Shown here: piece by piece, positions 1-10,110 of the stretch
How the letters are laid out: every line of letters starts with the position of its first letter
How positions within the stretch are numbered: position 1 is the stretch's first letter
NCBI GenBank assembly: GCA_043228905.1
Contig: JBHGNT010000003.1
Coordinates: forward strand, 26,102,001 to 26,166,000
From: Azolla caroliniana
Taxonomy: Eukaryota; Polypodiophyta
DNA length: 64,000 nucleotides
Direction of reading: 5' to 3'
The notes under the pieces: model-generated
What the model was told of the DNA's origin: nothing
Database searches by the model: none
The model's input: only the letters and a program-made list of their open reading frames with translations
Made by a program: the position numbers and the translations under genes

Positions 1-49
1 GATATCTGATATAGTATACAAGGTGTGCAAGAGAAAGAACTATGTATCA

Positions 50-430
50 ACATCTCTTCAGAGGCCAAAATGATTTATGATACCACAGGAGAAATCGCAT
101 CTGAATCTGTTGACTTTATCTTGGAGAACAACAAACCAGAAATAAATATGAATAAATAGAGCTCGGATGGACTGAAACATCTTCCTTCGAAAGATCTCCT
201 AAACAAGGAAGGTACCTTCAATGTCAGGTGAGAATGGCATTGATTTATCGATAACCCGGATGATGAGGACACAGTCAAGATGGATGCAGCAGCACGTGGC
301 CAATAAAACTGCTACTGCCTGGTCTATTGTGATTACTTCCAAATATTATAGTTGAACCCCCACTCATGTCACCCTTGATAGTCCTGTACCATGGAAGCGG
401 GAGGGAAGGGTTATTTTGCTAAAGAAGGTT
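50..430. repeat. Degenerate dispersed repeat, related to 1015-1250 and 56170-56705
   Basis: Bases 50-150 (GAGGCCAAAATGATTTATGA, then a shared GAGAACAACAAA stretch) align with 56215-56290. Bases 290-430, with CTATTGTGATTACTTCC and a CCCCACTCATGTC block, align loosely with 1141-1190 and 56560-56660. No reading frame in this stretch looks coding. I read it as decayed retrotransposon sequence. Confidence 0.45.
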
Positions 431-449
431 ATGAGGGTTTGATCCTAAT

Positions 450-575
450 GTGGGAAGTTTAATGCACTGATGTGCATCTACATCCCTGTACATTGGGAAG
501 TTTAATGTTGGAATACTCACTCCATCTACATCCCTGTAAATTGGGAACTTTAATGCACTGATGTGCACCTTATAG
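450..575. repeat. Short tandem repeat, about 45-bp unit, three partial copies
   Basis: The core TTGGGAAGTTTAATG recurs at about 452, 494 and 541, each preceded or followed by CATCTACATCCCTGTA. Spacing is 43 to 48 bases. It sits in otherwise anonymous sequence. I see no gene between 430 and 1015. Confidence 0.6.
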
Positions 576-1014
576 GATTCGTGATCCTTAACGAAGCCCT
601 GGGAAGCATCAAACATCTCCAACAAAATCCATGGAGCAATATTTATATAGCAAGCACTGGCTCCTAGTGCAACTTCATGAAAGACAGTCACGAATAAAAT
701 GAAAAAATATGAAACAGACTTGATGGTTACTGTAGCAGTTCATTTGGACCCAAGAAATGTATATCAATATTTCTGTAATTGGACATGGCTGTACAGGTTA
801 AACAGATGTAGGTCAGTTGGCATAGATGTCCACTGAGACCGTCATATAATAAATTCGTGGGATTTAAACCAAGGTGCATGGAGTAAGAACTTAGAGAAAT
901 AACTAAATATAGAGTAATAAAGAATCTAGATATTTAAGGACTTAAGATTCTCAATGTAGATAGACTACTTCTATCTTTCATAAATCTCCAACATGAGTCG
1001 CAAGCAAGAGATAT

Positions 1015-1250
1015 AACTTTAGTGCCTGGTGATAATGCCCTTTATTTGTCAATAACAAGGTTTACAAACTTATGGTCTAATGGTCATGGCCTACATGCAT
1101 AGCCCATTGTTATTGCATGATCTATTCTAACCATATTCAAGACCCCACTTATGTAGTCCTTGATTGACTTGTAGCATGGGGGGTGATGGAGCTAAAGAAA
1201 GTCATGATTGTTCTCTATTGATGGGCTGTAGTGGTTGCATTGTTATAATA
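1015..1250 (+). repeat. Dispersed repeat copy, second copy at 56485-56705
   Basis: Shared blocks in the same order at 56485-56705 are: TTTATTTGTCAAT, a GTCCATGGCCTAC-like block, CTATTGTAATC-like, TTGATTGACTTGTAGCATG and GATGGGGCTAAAGAAAGT-like. The copy ends directly before the LINE-type reading frame at 1252, so it may be part of the same element. Confidence 0.6.
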
Positions 1251-1251
1251 A

Positions 1252-2007
1252 CCTCCCCCCCTTAAGTACGACCACACGACTGATAACACTTTAATCTCTC
1301 ATGAGGACCGTAATAAAGTAATACGCCAAGAAATATGGCAAATTTATACTCGGTATAAATGGATCACCCCACTAGAGCCACTCCCATCTAAAATGTCATA
1401 CTATAAAGAACACTTTATGCACTTCTCTAAGTTAGGTTTTATCACGCGACCAAGATATCTAGATGTATTCTTACCACATGCACTAAGGGTTGCCATTGGT
1501 CAACTTCGAATATCATCTCACCAACTTGAGATTGAGAATGGACATACTTATGGAGTCCCTAGGGAGGAAAGGATATGTAGGTTATGCCACATAGAGATAG
1601 AGGATGAGTACCATTTTACATGCAAATGCCCCACCTATGCCGAGATAAGGGCAAAATACCAAGACATACTTAGTTCCTCTCCCACCCTCCCTAAACTACT
1701 AGATACACTAGATATAAAGAAATTAGGTAGATACATCTTAGAATTGAAACAACACAGAGAGAATAAGTTATAAAACATTGATAATAATGTTGCTAATGTT
1801 CACCAACATGTAACAAATGAAGTTTTTCAGGAACAAGGGGAGACAATGAATGTCGACACACCTACACCACTCGGGCTTTTCCTTGATGAAGCAGAAAATC
1901 AAAGAAGAACCAAACGCCCTTGGATGCCGGGTTTCAAAGCAACTCAACGAGATATAGAAGCAATAAAGAAAATAAGGGAACGTTGTCGTGAATATTTTCG
2001 TCCATAG
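1252..2007 (+). pseudogene. Non-LTR retrotransposon RT tail (zinc-binding domain), one in-frame stop
   Basis: A frame is open from 1252 to a TAA at 1771-1773, and the same frame stays open to a TAG at 2005-2007. The 5' part carries the tail typical of LINE polyproteins: LRISSHQLEIENG, PREERICRLC, then IEDEYHFTCKCPTYAEIR. This is the Cys/His zinc-binding module found after the reverse transcriptase (C-x2-C, then His and Cys in the EDEYHF...C stretch). The first ATG is at 1393, but homology starts upstream of it, so this is an internal fragment. The 77-codon continuation past the TAA is rich in charged residues and ends normally. Nothing upstream encodes the RT palm or endonuclease, so the copy is 5'-truncated and presumably dead. 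The frame is otherwise intact, so it is relatively young. Confidence 0.75.
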
Positions 2008-2029
2008 GGGGAAAACCGAGCGGAGTGAG

Positions 2030-2800
2030 CAAAACCGGGGTGTGCAACGTTGCACACGCACATGATGTTTTTGTAAAATATTAATAAGAACAAATGTAAA
2101 TTGTAAGAAATGCACCACAAGATTCCTAAAGTATAAATGCGATGTGCACTTATGTGCACATCCACATGAGAGAGAGAGAGGTACATAGGAGTACGAGGTG
2201 AGTAAAGGGGCATAGTAGTATGTGTGAGGAGTGGGAGTTAGGGCCCCATCAATCCCTCCTCCAAGAATCCAAGAAAATATCCCCATTGAATGAAGGCGAT
2301 ATTTAGTCTCTCCCTTTTGTAACGGCTTCCTCTCCTTATGCTATAAAAGGAGAGGAAGGGGCACCATTGAAAGGGTTGCCTATTTTGCGTATAAAAGGTA
2401 TACCACTTATTCTAGAGTTCTTACCATTTTAGGGTTAGGGTTTCGTTTAGGGTATCCTTATTCATCCCCGGTTAGGGTTTTCTCATAATCGTTTGGTGCG
2501 GCCCATGCGGCCACCATTGTTGTAATCATTCGTTTGTTTTAATATAATTGGTTGAGCATCTTGCCTCCGCCGATCTCTCCTTCTATGTCATGGTCTTATT
2601 CTTTCCTCTTCTCCTCTTGAGCTAAGCCTCCATATCATATCTTATTCTTTCTCCTCTACTCCCTAGTCTGAGACCCCCGTGGTCCCGCCCCTTCTACACG
2701 CACGCACGTAACAACGCGACAACGTGAACTACACCGCCTAGAAGCCATGGCTAGGGCACTCTACGCATCGGGACCATGGGTCACACCCACACCAAAAACT
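2030..2800 (+). repeat. LTR-like block with TATA boxes (putative solo LTR)
   Basis: Two TATA-like motifs (CTATAAAAGGAGAGG near 2341 and CGTATAAAAGG near 2389) are followed by a leader with repeated TTAGGGTT and a TTTAATATAATTGG polyadenylation-like stretch near 2540. This promoter-then-polyA order is what an LTR U3-R-U5 shows. I could not fix the ends by TG...CA with a target-site duplication, and I see no tRNA primer-binding site. It lies between the LINE coding tail and a LINE-type 3' end, so it may be an insertion. Confidence 0.35.
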
Positions 2801-2904
2801 TTTGACCTCCCACTTCTTTTTGAGAGACTTGGGTGGAAATGAGATTAGGCTTAGTGCAAAGTTTTGTACACTACTAGAACTCTCTTAGCTTAAGCTATTT
2901 TCTT

Positions 2905-3015
2905 TTATTTTAGTTTTGATGATTGGATAAACACTCATTTTTGTTGTAAACCAATTGTCTCATGGGCCAAATTTGGCCTTAGAAGACGTTAATATATCTT
3001 TCTTTCTTTCTTTCT
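2905..3015 (+). mobile_element. LINE-type 3' end with palindromic core and (TTTC)n tail
   Basis: The sequence GGGCCAAATTTGGCC, a near-perfect palindrome, is followed by TTAGAAGACGTTAATAT and then CTTTC repeats (2998-3015). The same order recurs, in either orientation, near 33059, 40098, 56170 and 56708. LINEs commonly end in a simple-sequence tail, so I read this as the 3' terminus of the element whose coding tail lies at 1252-2007. From 3016 to 3664 I see no gene. Confidence 0.5.
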
Positions 3016-3664
3016 ATGTCTTGTAAGTTCTAGCAATACATTCCCAAGAACCATTGGTCTTCATATTCCTTATCATGTAGGAAATTGCAGACATTATGGT
3101 CCATCGGCACAGGTGGTAGATCTGATCTTCAGTAAATTCGTATGCAAATTCAACATTTTCAATTCAAATCTGACTTATGTAAACAAGTCATGGGCTGCCC
3201 TATCACACTACAAGAGAGAGATGTGTATCCGCATAGAGAGTAACATCGAACCAAGCCAACAAGAATTAAGTCAAGATTAATGAAAATACTAAGCAAAGAG
3301 TAATAGAGATGGGACAAAGATTAGGTAGATATTAATGTGGAGAATCAAAGTCCATGGTGTTCTCGCAAGATAGTATGTCCAGCACAGGCATATTAACATT
3401 TATCAATGACAAAAAGGTTTACGCAATGATTGACCCAGAGATTGGACAGAAATTAGCACATAGATGATGATGATGAAGATGACAGCAATATATATTTGAC
3501 GATTTTTAAAAACATTACCACAAAATAACATGCATATGAACACATCTAGATAAGCTACACAAGGCTTTAAACAAATATGAACAAATAAATTTCTTGTCAG
3601 AGAACAGATTGTGTTTTGAATTCATGATAAAGAAATTGTTTTAAGGTCCAATTTTCATATATAC

Positions 3665-6283
3665 CAGATTTTCCAAGCTGTTCAGATATCTTGGAAAGGT
3701 CAGAACCTCCAACAACACCAACTGCAACAACCTAAAACCATAAAGAAATATTATCATTAATTGAAATTGCAGACAAAATCCAATACAACATAAAGCTACC
3801 AATAAAAGAATAGTTGACCAACATCCAGCAATAAACAAGGTGGACGGATTAATATGTTTCTTCAAAATCTATAAACAGCCCCTTGAACTAGTATAATGCA
3901 TGATGCAATTTAGTTCCTTCTAAATGTTCATCTATGATGTATAGATAAGTATAAGCAGCATGTCTATCCATCTGAAATATGCTTGTTATTTTCTTCCTAG
4001 TGTGATTTTCTATGCATCAGAATGTTGCGCAGGCCACTTATTATGTCCTATCATTTTTTTATCCTTATAGCATGGTTTTTCTTAACTTGGCTTGCAATCT
4101 AGTTCTATGCACAATACTAGATACCAAGGATGGTATGGAACTGGATTCTACATCTATTACTGCTTCTCTCTAAATATGAAGATGGACAAGGTAAGCAATG
4201 AAAACTTAGTGGAGGATGAATATCATTTACTTATTGCATGTTGAGGTATTTTGCAAGAAATATGATGACCTGTTAGACAGATATGATTATTTAACTGTCA
4301 TACTCAATTGTCTACCAAGAAGAGTGAGCACATATGTGCATGTGTTATTTTCATATAGAGAGTTTTTACTACAGTGTAGTAATCCTTTTCTAACGAGTCA
4401 TGTAAAAAGATGATATGTTGATTTGGTTCCATAGTCAAAATTGGCCTCCACACGACACATAAAATTGTTCTAGTTGCATGCAATGACACACTTGCTTCAT
4501 GATGCATCAATAGATTCTTTTATGAATGCGGCCTTATTGCAACACCAATGTATCATGACATGGGGAAAATGTTGAGGTTCACGCTTCAAAATTATAATAC
4601 ATGTGTTGCACCTAACTACGAAACCATATTCTTTGTTGAATAGGGAAACTGCACACATCTAACATGTTAGAGCCCATCTTGTTATCTACCATCTGAAACA
4701 TTGCTTCCATGCGACTTAGATCACACTCAATACAATGTGATACAAGTCTCTTGGAGCAAAGGTGATGAGGTTAGTCAACCATGTACACTTTGCCCGAAAC
4801 AAGTTCAGGAGTTTGAGTATCACACTTTCATACAATGCTCTACCTTTGACCACATTCGAATATGCTTTCCACACATCTATGACTAAACCCAATACTTGCA
4901 CGAATTTCTCTCACAATCACAGTGTGCACTCTCATGGGAGATTCATTAGTAAAGTTGGTGAATATTGAGAAATGCTACTCATTTTCACGTGTATTATTTC
5001 AACATGCTATATTTTTATTCTCATAGGTCATATTTGATCTCCGAAGTCAATAACAAAATCAATCTATCAAAACTCATCAAAACAAAAAAGTTCCTTATAA
5101 ATCAAACATTATAAATTCACAAGAAGTTTTTCAATATAGCCAATTAACAATTACGATTTGGAATAGACCTAGCTTCTACACTACCTGTAACACTTTGTCT
5201 CCAAGTTTAAAATAACAAATACTTCATCGCAAATACTTCATCGCATAGTAACAAGGTACTTTCAATCAAACTGATTGACAATTAGAATTAAAAACCATAA
5301 CAGTACTTCATCTACCTTCCGTAAGTCTTGGAGAAACTGGACCATTTCCTCAGTAACAACCTGCTTATATATAACAGTCAACAGACCTTTATCAATGTCG
5401 AAGCTGAAAAAAAGCGAACCAGGTCTAAACAAGAAGATGAGAATCGGAAAAAAAATGAGGTGCCACGTTGATCGATTAAAAAACCCCACCCATACATTTG
5501 AAAATATCTAATATGTCCATAAGGAAGCGCTAAGTACATCTATTAAAAAAGCTAAATCACATCTTCCGAATTAGCATGGCTCAAGTTAAATATAACTTTG
5601 CAAAAATTTATAAATTGGAAAAGCCAATGTATTCTCGAGAAGATGATTTCATCAGATCTACATAAGAAGGCTAGAATTCTTCAAGATCTAACAAGTTACA
5701 CATAGGGAAAAATGTATTTCCTACATAAAACCTTTCCAATGTTTTATATGAAGAAAATTTAATCAGATCTAGACAAGAAGGTCAGGAACCTTTCCAGATC
5801 TAATAAAAACAATACATTGCTTTAAAAATGTATTTTGTAAACAAAGTTTCACCAGACTTAAACATGACGTTTAGGGTCCTTCGAGATCTAAACAACTATA
5901 AATTGGCAACATTATAATAACTTGAACAACCCATACAAAATCATGTCCATAAGTTTATCTAGCACAATTACTAAGTCCTATATTACCGCTTTAAGCCAAA
6001 AAACAACTATGATGTAGGAATAACATTTTCTTTCTATGTAAGTGAACGAAAACGAGTTATTTTCTATATAAAATCAGAGAAAATGCATCAATGTAAATGC
6101 AAGACAATGCTCACCAGTTCCATACAAGGTCATGATATCAGAATATTTATCAAACTATATATTGTCAGGAGAGAGAAAAAGGAAAGAAATGTTTTTCTGA
6201 GTTAAAATACACGCCTTTCTCGGCAAGGTGAGGGTTCCATCCACATCAAACAAAGCAATGACTCCAGCCTTACGTCCTCCCAT
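3665..6283 (-). CDS. PMM: Phosphomannomutase, exons 1-3 only (3' part not in window)
   Basis: Phosphomannomutase interconverts mannose-6-phosphate and mannose-1-phosphate in the cytosol, feeding GDP-mannose for glycosylation and ascorbate synthesis. Exon 1 is 6215-6283 (23 codons), exon 2 is 5316-5360 (15 codons), exon 3 is 3665-3731 (22 codons plus one base). Exon 1 contains the HAD-family nucleophile motif DVDGTL (Asp13, Asp15) in the family context GVIALFDVDGTLT-PRK. Exon 3 contains VGVVGGSDLSKISEQLGK, which matches the second conserved segment. The start is the ATG at 6283. Intron 1 requires a GC donor (AAG|GCGTGT), and its acceptor is a tandem AAGCAG. Exon 3 ends on a GTATAT donor in phase 1. 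No further exon is visible between 3664 and 1, where LINE debris lies, so only about 60 of the usual 245-250 residues are present. The rest may lie beyond the left edge after a long intron, or may be lost. Confidence 0.85.
4173..4300 (+). pseudogene. LINE zinc-binding tail remnant inside PMM intron 2
   Basis: The plus strand near 4205-4245 reads VEDEYHLLIAC followed by a stop. This is the conserved EDEYH...C segment of the LINE tail module also present at 1252-2007. Flanking frames are broken. The fragment is antisense to the PMM transcript and lies within its second intron. Confidence 0.5.
4701..4886 (+). pseudogene. Second LINE zinc-binding tail remnant in PMM intron 2
   Basis: An open stretch on the plus strand contains QPCTLCPKQVQEFEYHTF, then IQCSTFDHIRICFP. 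This matches the C-x2-C...E-x-E-Y-H...C...R pattern of the RT tail domain. It is about 500 bases from a similar remnant at 4173-4300 and is antisense to PMM. It lacks the upstream RT and is a fragment. Confidence 0.55.
5639..5900 (-). repeat. Degenerate tandem array in PMM intron 1
   Basis: Three units begin near 5639, 5750 and 5842. Shared blocks are TTTCATCAGATCTACA, AGAAGG, CTTCAAGATCTAA and AAAAATGTATTT. Read in the PMM sense, the array repeats TAGATCT cores. TTAGATCTG (plus-strand 5795-5803) is an exact TTNGATYTG, and four more sites (5653, 5683, 5764, 5883) match 8 of 9 positions. Confidence 0.7.
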
Positions 6284-7050
6284 CTTTTCTTTCCCCCAAG
6301 AAAACAAAACAAAGAAGAATAAAAATTAGTAATGACACCAATTTATTTCATTGAAATTTACCACGAATGGAAACAAAACAAAAAAAACAAGCTATTATGG
6401 ATCTGAAAGTTTACAGCTGAACAAATATGTACCTCGGATTTTGTGGAAACCTGATTAAAAACTCAAATCTTCCACTGATCTTCAAAGAAAAAGGGGGGGA
6501 ATATGAAAAATAAAGAGAAGCTTTAGTAATGATACCATTTCCTGTCAAGGAAATTTAGCATTGAAGAAAGCAAAAAATAAAAATAAAAGCTATGGATCAT
6601 CTGAGCATAACCATACAGAACGAGAGAGCGCCTTACGGAAACGGCAGATCTAAAATTACATACCTCTGAAGCCAGACAAAGATATGAAAGCTTCGACACA
6701 GTGACTCGTGAGGAGAGGGCCAGAGCGTCGTTATTTTTTTTATCTTCATGAATCACAACTATGTAATACAAGCGTCTTCGCTTTTTGCTTTTTGCTTTTC
6801 TTGCGTTTTTTGCATGTTTGCCTTTTTACATATAACGCACACACGGTGGGAGTCACCTGCTTTCCATCTCATCTATGTGAGTATTCACGTACACACTCCT
6901 ACGAGGCTTTTAACGATTGCATGTACATACATACAGTGTGTGCCTTCTATTATTTACTTACATATACTACATTCTTCTGTTATACACATACATTTGCGAT
7001 ATGTCATATCACTCAAAATACTCAGTTGTGACCACCACACACTGTTTTGT
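6284..7050. other. PMM 5' flank, no gene seen
   Basis: This holds the presumed PMM promoter and leader. It has no clear TATA box that I would defend. Open frames around 6523-7059 are low-complexity and overlap on both strands without homology. I call nothing coding here. Confidence 0.5.
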
Positions 7051-7079
7051 GTAGGGTAGGGTAGGGTAGGGTAGGGTAG
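7051..7079 (+). repeat. (GGGTA)n pentamer microsatellite, G4-capable
   Basis: Five GGG runs spaced exactly five bases apart (first at 7054, last at 7074) form GGGTA repeats on the plus strand. This spacing satisfies the usual G-quadruplex rule of four or more G3 runs with short loops. It is about 770 bases upstream of the PMM start codon, on the opposite strand. Confidence 0.85.
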
Positions 7080-9321
7080 AGTACACTGTGTTGCTCATCA
7101 AGTCATGGCAGATCCCGTTAGCCTACTTACCATTCGTGTTAATTTCGTCGATTCAGACATTGGCATTGCGTCATTCTTCAAATCTCGTGTTGTTTCCTAC
7201 TCTCCTTGTCTTTAGTGTATACAAGATCATGCCCGGTGCACTCATTTTTATAGTTCAAGTCATTTGACACACACTGATACTAGACAATCTATTGTTTAAT
7301 TGGTATACAATATGCCATGTGGACATGGCGTGATAAATTTTGGCTCAAGTGGCACTAGAAGAGTAATTTTTTAGGCTAGTGTGGATGATTTGTTTAAGAG
7401 GCCAATCAGAAGACATGAACATTGGAAAAGCTTGATCAATTTATGTGGATTTCAAGACATAATGATTACACCTTCTAGTGCACATACATACCATTTATAT
7501 AACCAAGCAAGCTTCCCGATGCCTAGAAAATGAACCTTACCTATTCAACTTTATTTGATATAGCGTTGTTGATTTTTGGGCTTTTGTATTTTGCACAGTT
7601 CACGTTCTCTTCACTTCTTGCTTTTTAGCCCTCGTCCTTTTAGGCGAGAACCATGTTCATGCATTTAAATAATTGCATGTTATAATTTTAAAATCTTAAA
7701 AAAGGATATTAACTCAAACATATTTACAATAAATTTGAGCAACTTTACAATCTCCAAGGCCGCTAAATTTGTACACGTTAGAATATTGTGTCTAACAAGC
7801 AATCAAAGAATATTTGAAAGCTGAGGGATGTAGAGTGGCATTAAATTGTCATAGATGGATCACTTACATAATTATGTACTTTAAACACTGAGACTTGGTC
7901 AACTATCATGGCATAAAATAGACACTACATCGAGTTCAACATTCTAAAGTGATATCATCCATGCGACTAGTGTAAACACTTATTTCACACTTCAAAGTAG
8001 ACAATTTCATTATGCCAATCATCCATGAAGTGGTGAGACCTTGGTATCTAAAAAGTAGGTATGGACCTAGTTTGAAGATGGTAGGCCATCATATAGATAA
8101 TGACGATACCATATTAAAACCACTTGTTTCCTTAAATACTTATTTTAGAGTAATTGAATCGTCATAAGCTCACACTTTTAAGTGTCAAATCCATATGTCT
8201 CATTCTTGATCATAGCTGAAGCATTACTTCAACTCTTTCTAAAAAGAACATCACTTTTTCCTCCATGATGCTCTTCCAAGCCATTGCATATGCCATAGAA
8301 TGCCATGTTCTTATATCCTTTTGGTATCTTTGAATACTACTGGTAAGATGGCATCTTCCACTATTTTGAGTTGGCATTTTCGAAGTTTTTAAATTTCTAA
8401 TGTTCCTATTCATAAAGTAACTTTGAAGTCCTATGTATCCAAACACTTTTCACATAATTTTCCCAAGCCTGAATGGCTACAGCAGCAAGAACAATCACAC
8501 TTTGTCCAACACTAAGCTAATTTAATAATAATATAGTAATACCTCAACATAGGTAAAAACCTACATAAGCTTTTTACCATGCAATCTAAATAAGTCATGG
8601 CCTTCTAGCCTTATTTAACAAGGCTTGAATCATAGATTCAAAAACATGTTCCATAAATTTACTTAAATAAATTCTTTAATCACAAAAACAATGAGGTACA
8701 TGAAAACCTACATTTCCAAGAACACAAACCTCAGATTGTATAGAAGCTTTACATGAAAAGGAATGCTACAGAATGAAAACAAGATCAATGTAACACAATT
8801 ATGAACCTGAAATTCTGTACAATTTCGTAAGGCATGTTTATATATATTCTTCATAATTTGCAATACCTCTTCTCAGAATAAACCATCATGAGACTTAATT
8901 CCCTTAGTATCAACCAAAAAAGCAGCTTGATTTCCCATTTATAAGGTAAAAAACGAGTCTTACAAGGTTAGAAAACCTCCCACTATAAAGTGCACATATA
9001 CAAGGAGGAGGGTCACAACCCATAACATCTTCCAGAATATTACGAAATAAATGTTTTCGAGTATATCCTCTCTGTAGATTCTAGTTATACAACGGGCTAA
9101 AAATCATTAGTATGATAATAATAAAAACTGGAACAAAAACTAGAATGATTATATAAAAAAATGTAAATTTTTTGTTGCTGCTGAGGAGTTGACTGTTCAT
9201 ATTACATATTAAACCTACGCATGGAATCCTCCACGTACAACATTAAATAAATAAATAATAATAATTTAAGAAAATCTACCCAGATTCCAACTATGCGTGA
9301 GAAAACCAGATTTGTTCTTAC
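7080..9321. other. Intergenic, no convincing gene
   Basis: AT-rich sequence with short chance frames on both strands. It is downstream of WNK on the minus strand and may contain further 3' UTR exons of that transcript (for example an acceptor-like TTCAG near 8478). I could not confirm any. Confidence 0.4.
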
Positions 9322-10079
9322 CATTAACAAGAAAACAGTGGAAGCTAACATCACGCCCTCTTTTCAGCCACAATAATACTCATGAACAAATTTGTGGCGT
9401 TTTAGACGGGTGGGAGCACGTTTCAATCATAACCACCCAGTACTTCCGATAAGAAAACACATAATTTACAGCACCATTGAAGTACCTGTAGGGAAAAAAA
9501 TTGTAAGTTAGATTGTCTTTAATGTAACCTAAGTGCTCGAGATAAAAAGAGGGAAACCCAAATTACTTTGAAACTCTCAAATGCTCCTGTCACTTCAGTT
9601 GATGCATACACTAGAGAACTTCAGAGATCCACATGAGCTGATATGTTGGAGGGTGATGGTTCTTTTTGAGAGAGTTGTAGACAGGGTCCTATTTTCAGAG
9701 GGTCTATCTAGTATCAACAGTTCCCTATCTCCATGTCTTTTTGGATTTCTTAAGTTGGCAAGAACTTGGGCACTCTTGTTATTGTATGCCTATGATATTC
9801 TAGCCACAACAGTTACTCTGAACGGCATGCAGAGGCATCTAGATGCATGAAATATTTATTTATATGGCAGTGGACCTTTTGAAGACTTTAATTAGCACTT
9901 TATTTCGATATAACATAGTCTCTCCTCTCTCTAAAACTGTAGGAAAGGAGAGAAATTGGAGATAGGGAAGAGAATTTTGGCAGGTTTGAAAATACAAGGG
10001 GAGGAGAATCTTTGGGAATTCTGTGGAAGTTGGAGATCTTTGACAAATTTCTCATATAAAAATTACAAAATAGAAATAC
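9322..10079 (-). other. Predicted 3' UTR intron and exon of WNK
   Basis: Thirty bases after the WNK stop codon the minus strand reads GGCTATACAG|GTATTT, a strong donor at 10080/10079. A strong acceptor CCCTACAG|GTACTT ends at 9486. The exon it opens (9322-9485) ends in AATG|GTAAGAAC, another strong donor. The exon has no long frame. This suggests a spliced 3' UTR of at least two introns. The first junction lies under 50 bases from the stop, so by the usual rule it need not trigger nonsense-mediated decay. It is inferred from splice motifs only. Confidence 0.4.
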
Positions 10080-10110
10080 CTGTATAGCCTCTGGAAACTT
10101 GACCTCAGGT

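Noticed and set aside
419-691. 90-codon minus-strand frame with internal repeats of the PIYRDVD type
   Set aside because: The protein repeat simply reflects the 45-bp DNA tandem repeat. There is no splice context or family match.
3100-3180. Possible fourth PMM exon (minus-strand reading KMLNLHTN near 3150)
   Set aside because: Only a few residues resemble the NGMLNVSP segment, without splice sites or a continuous match.
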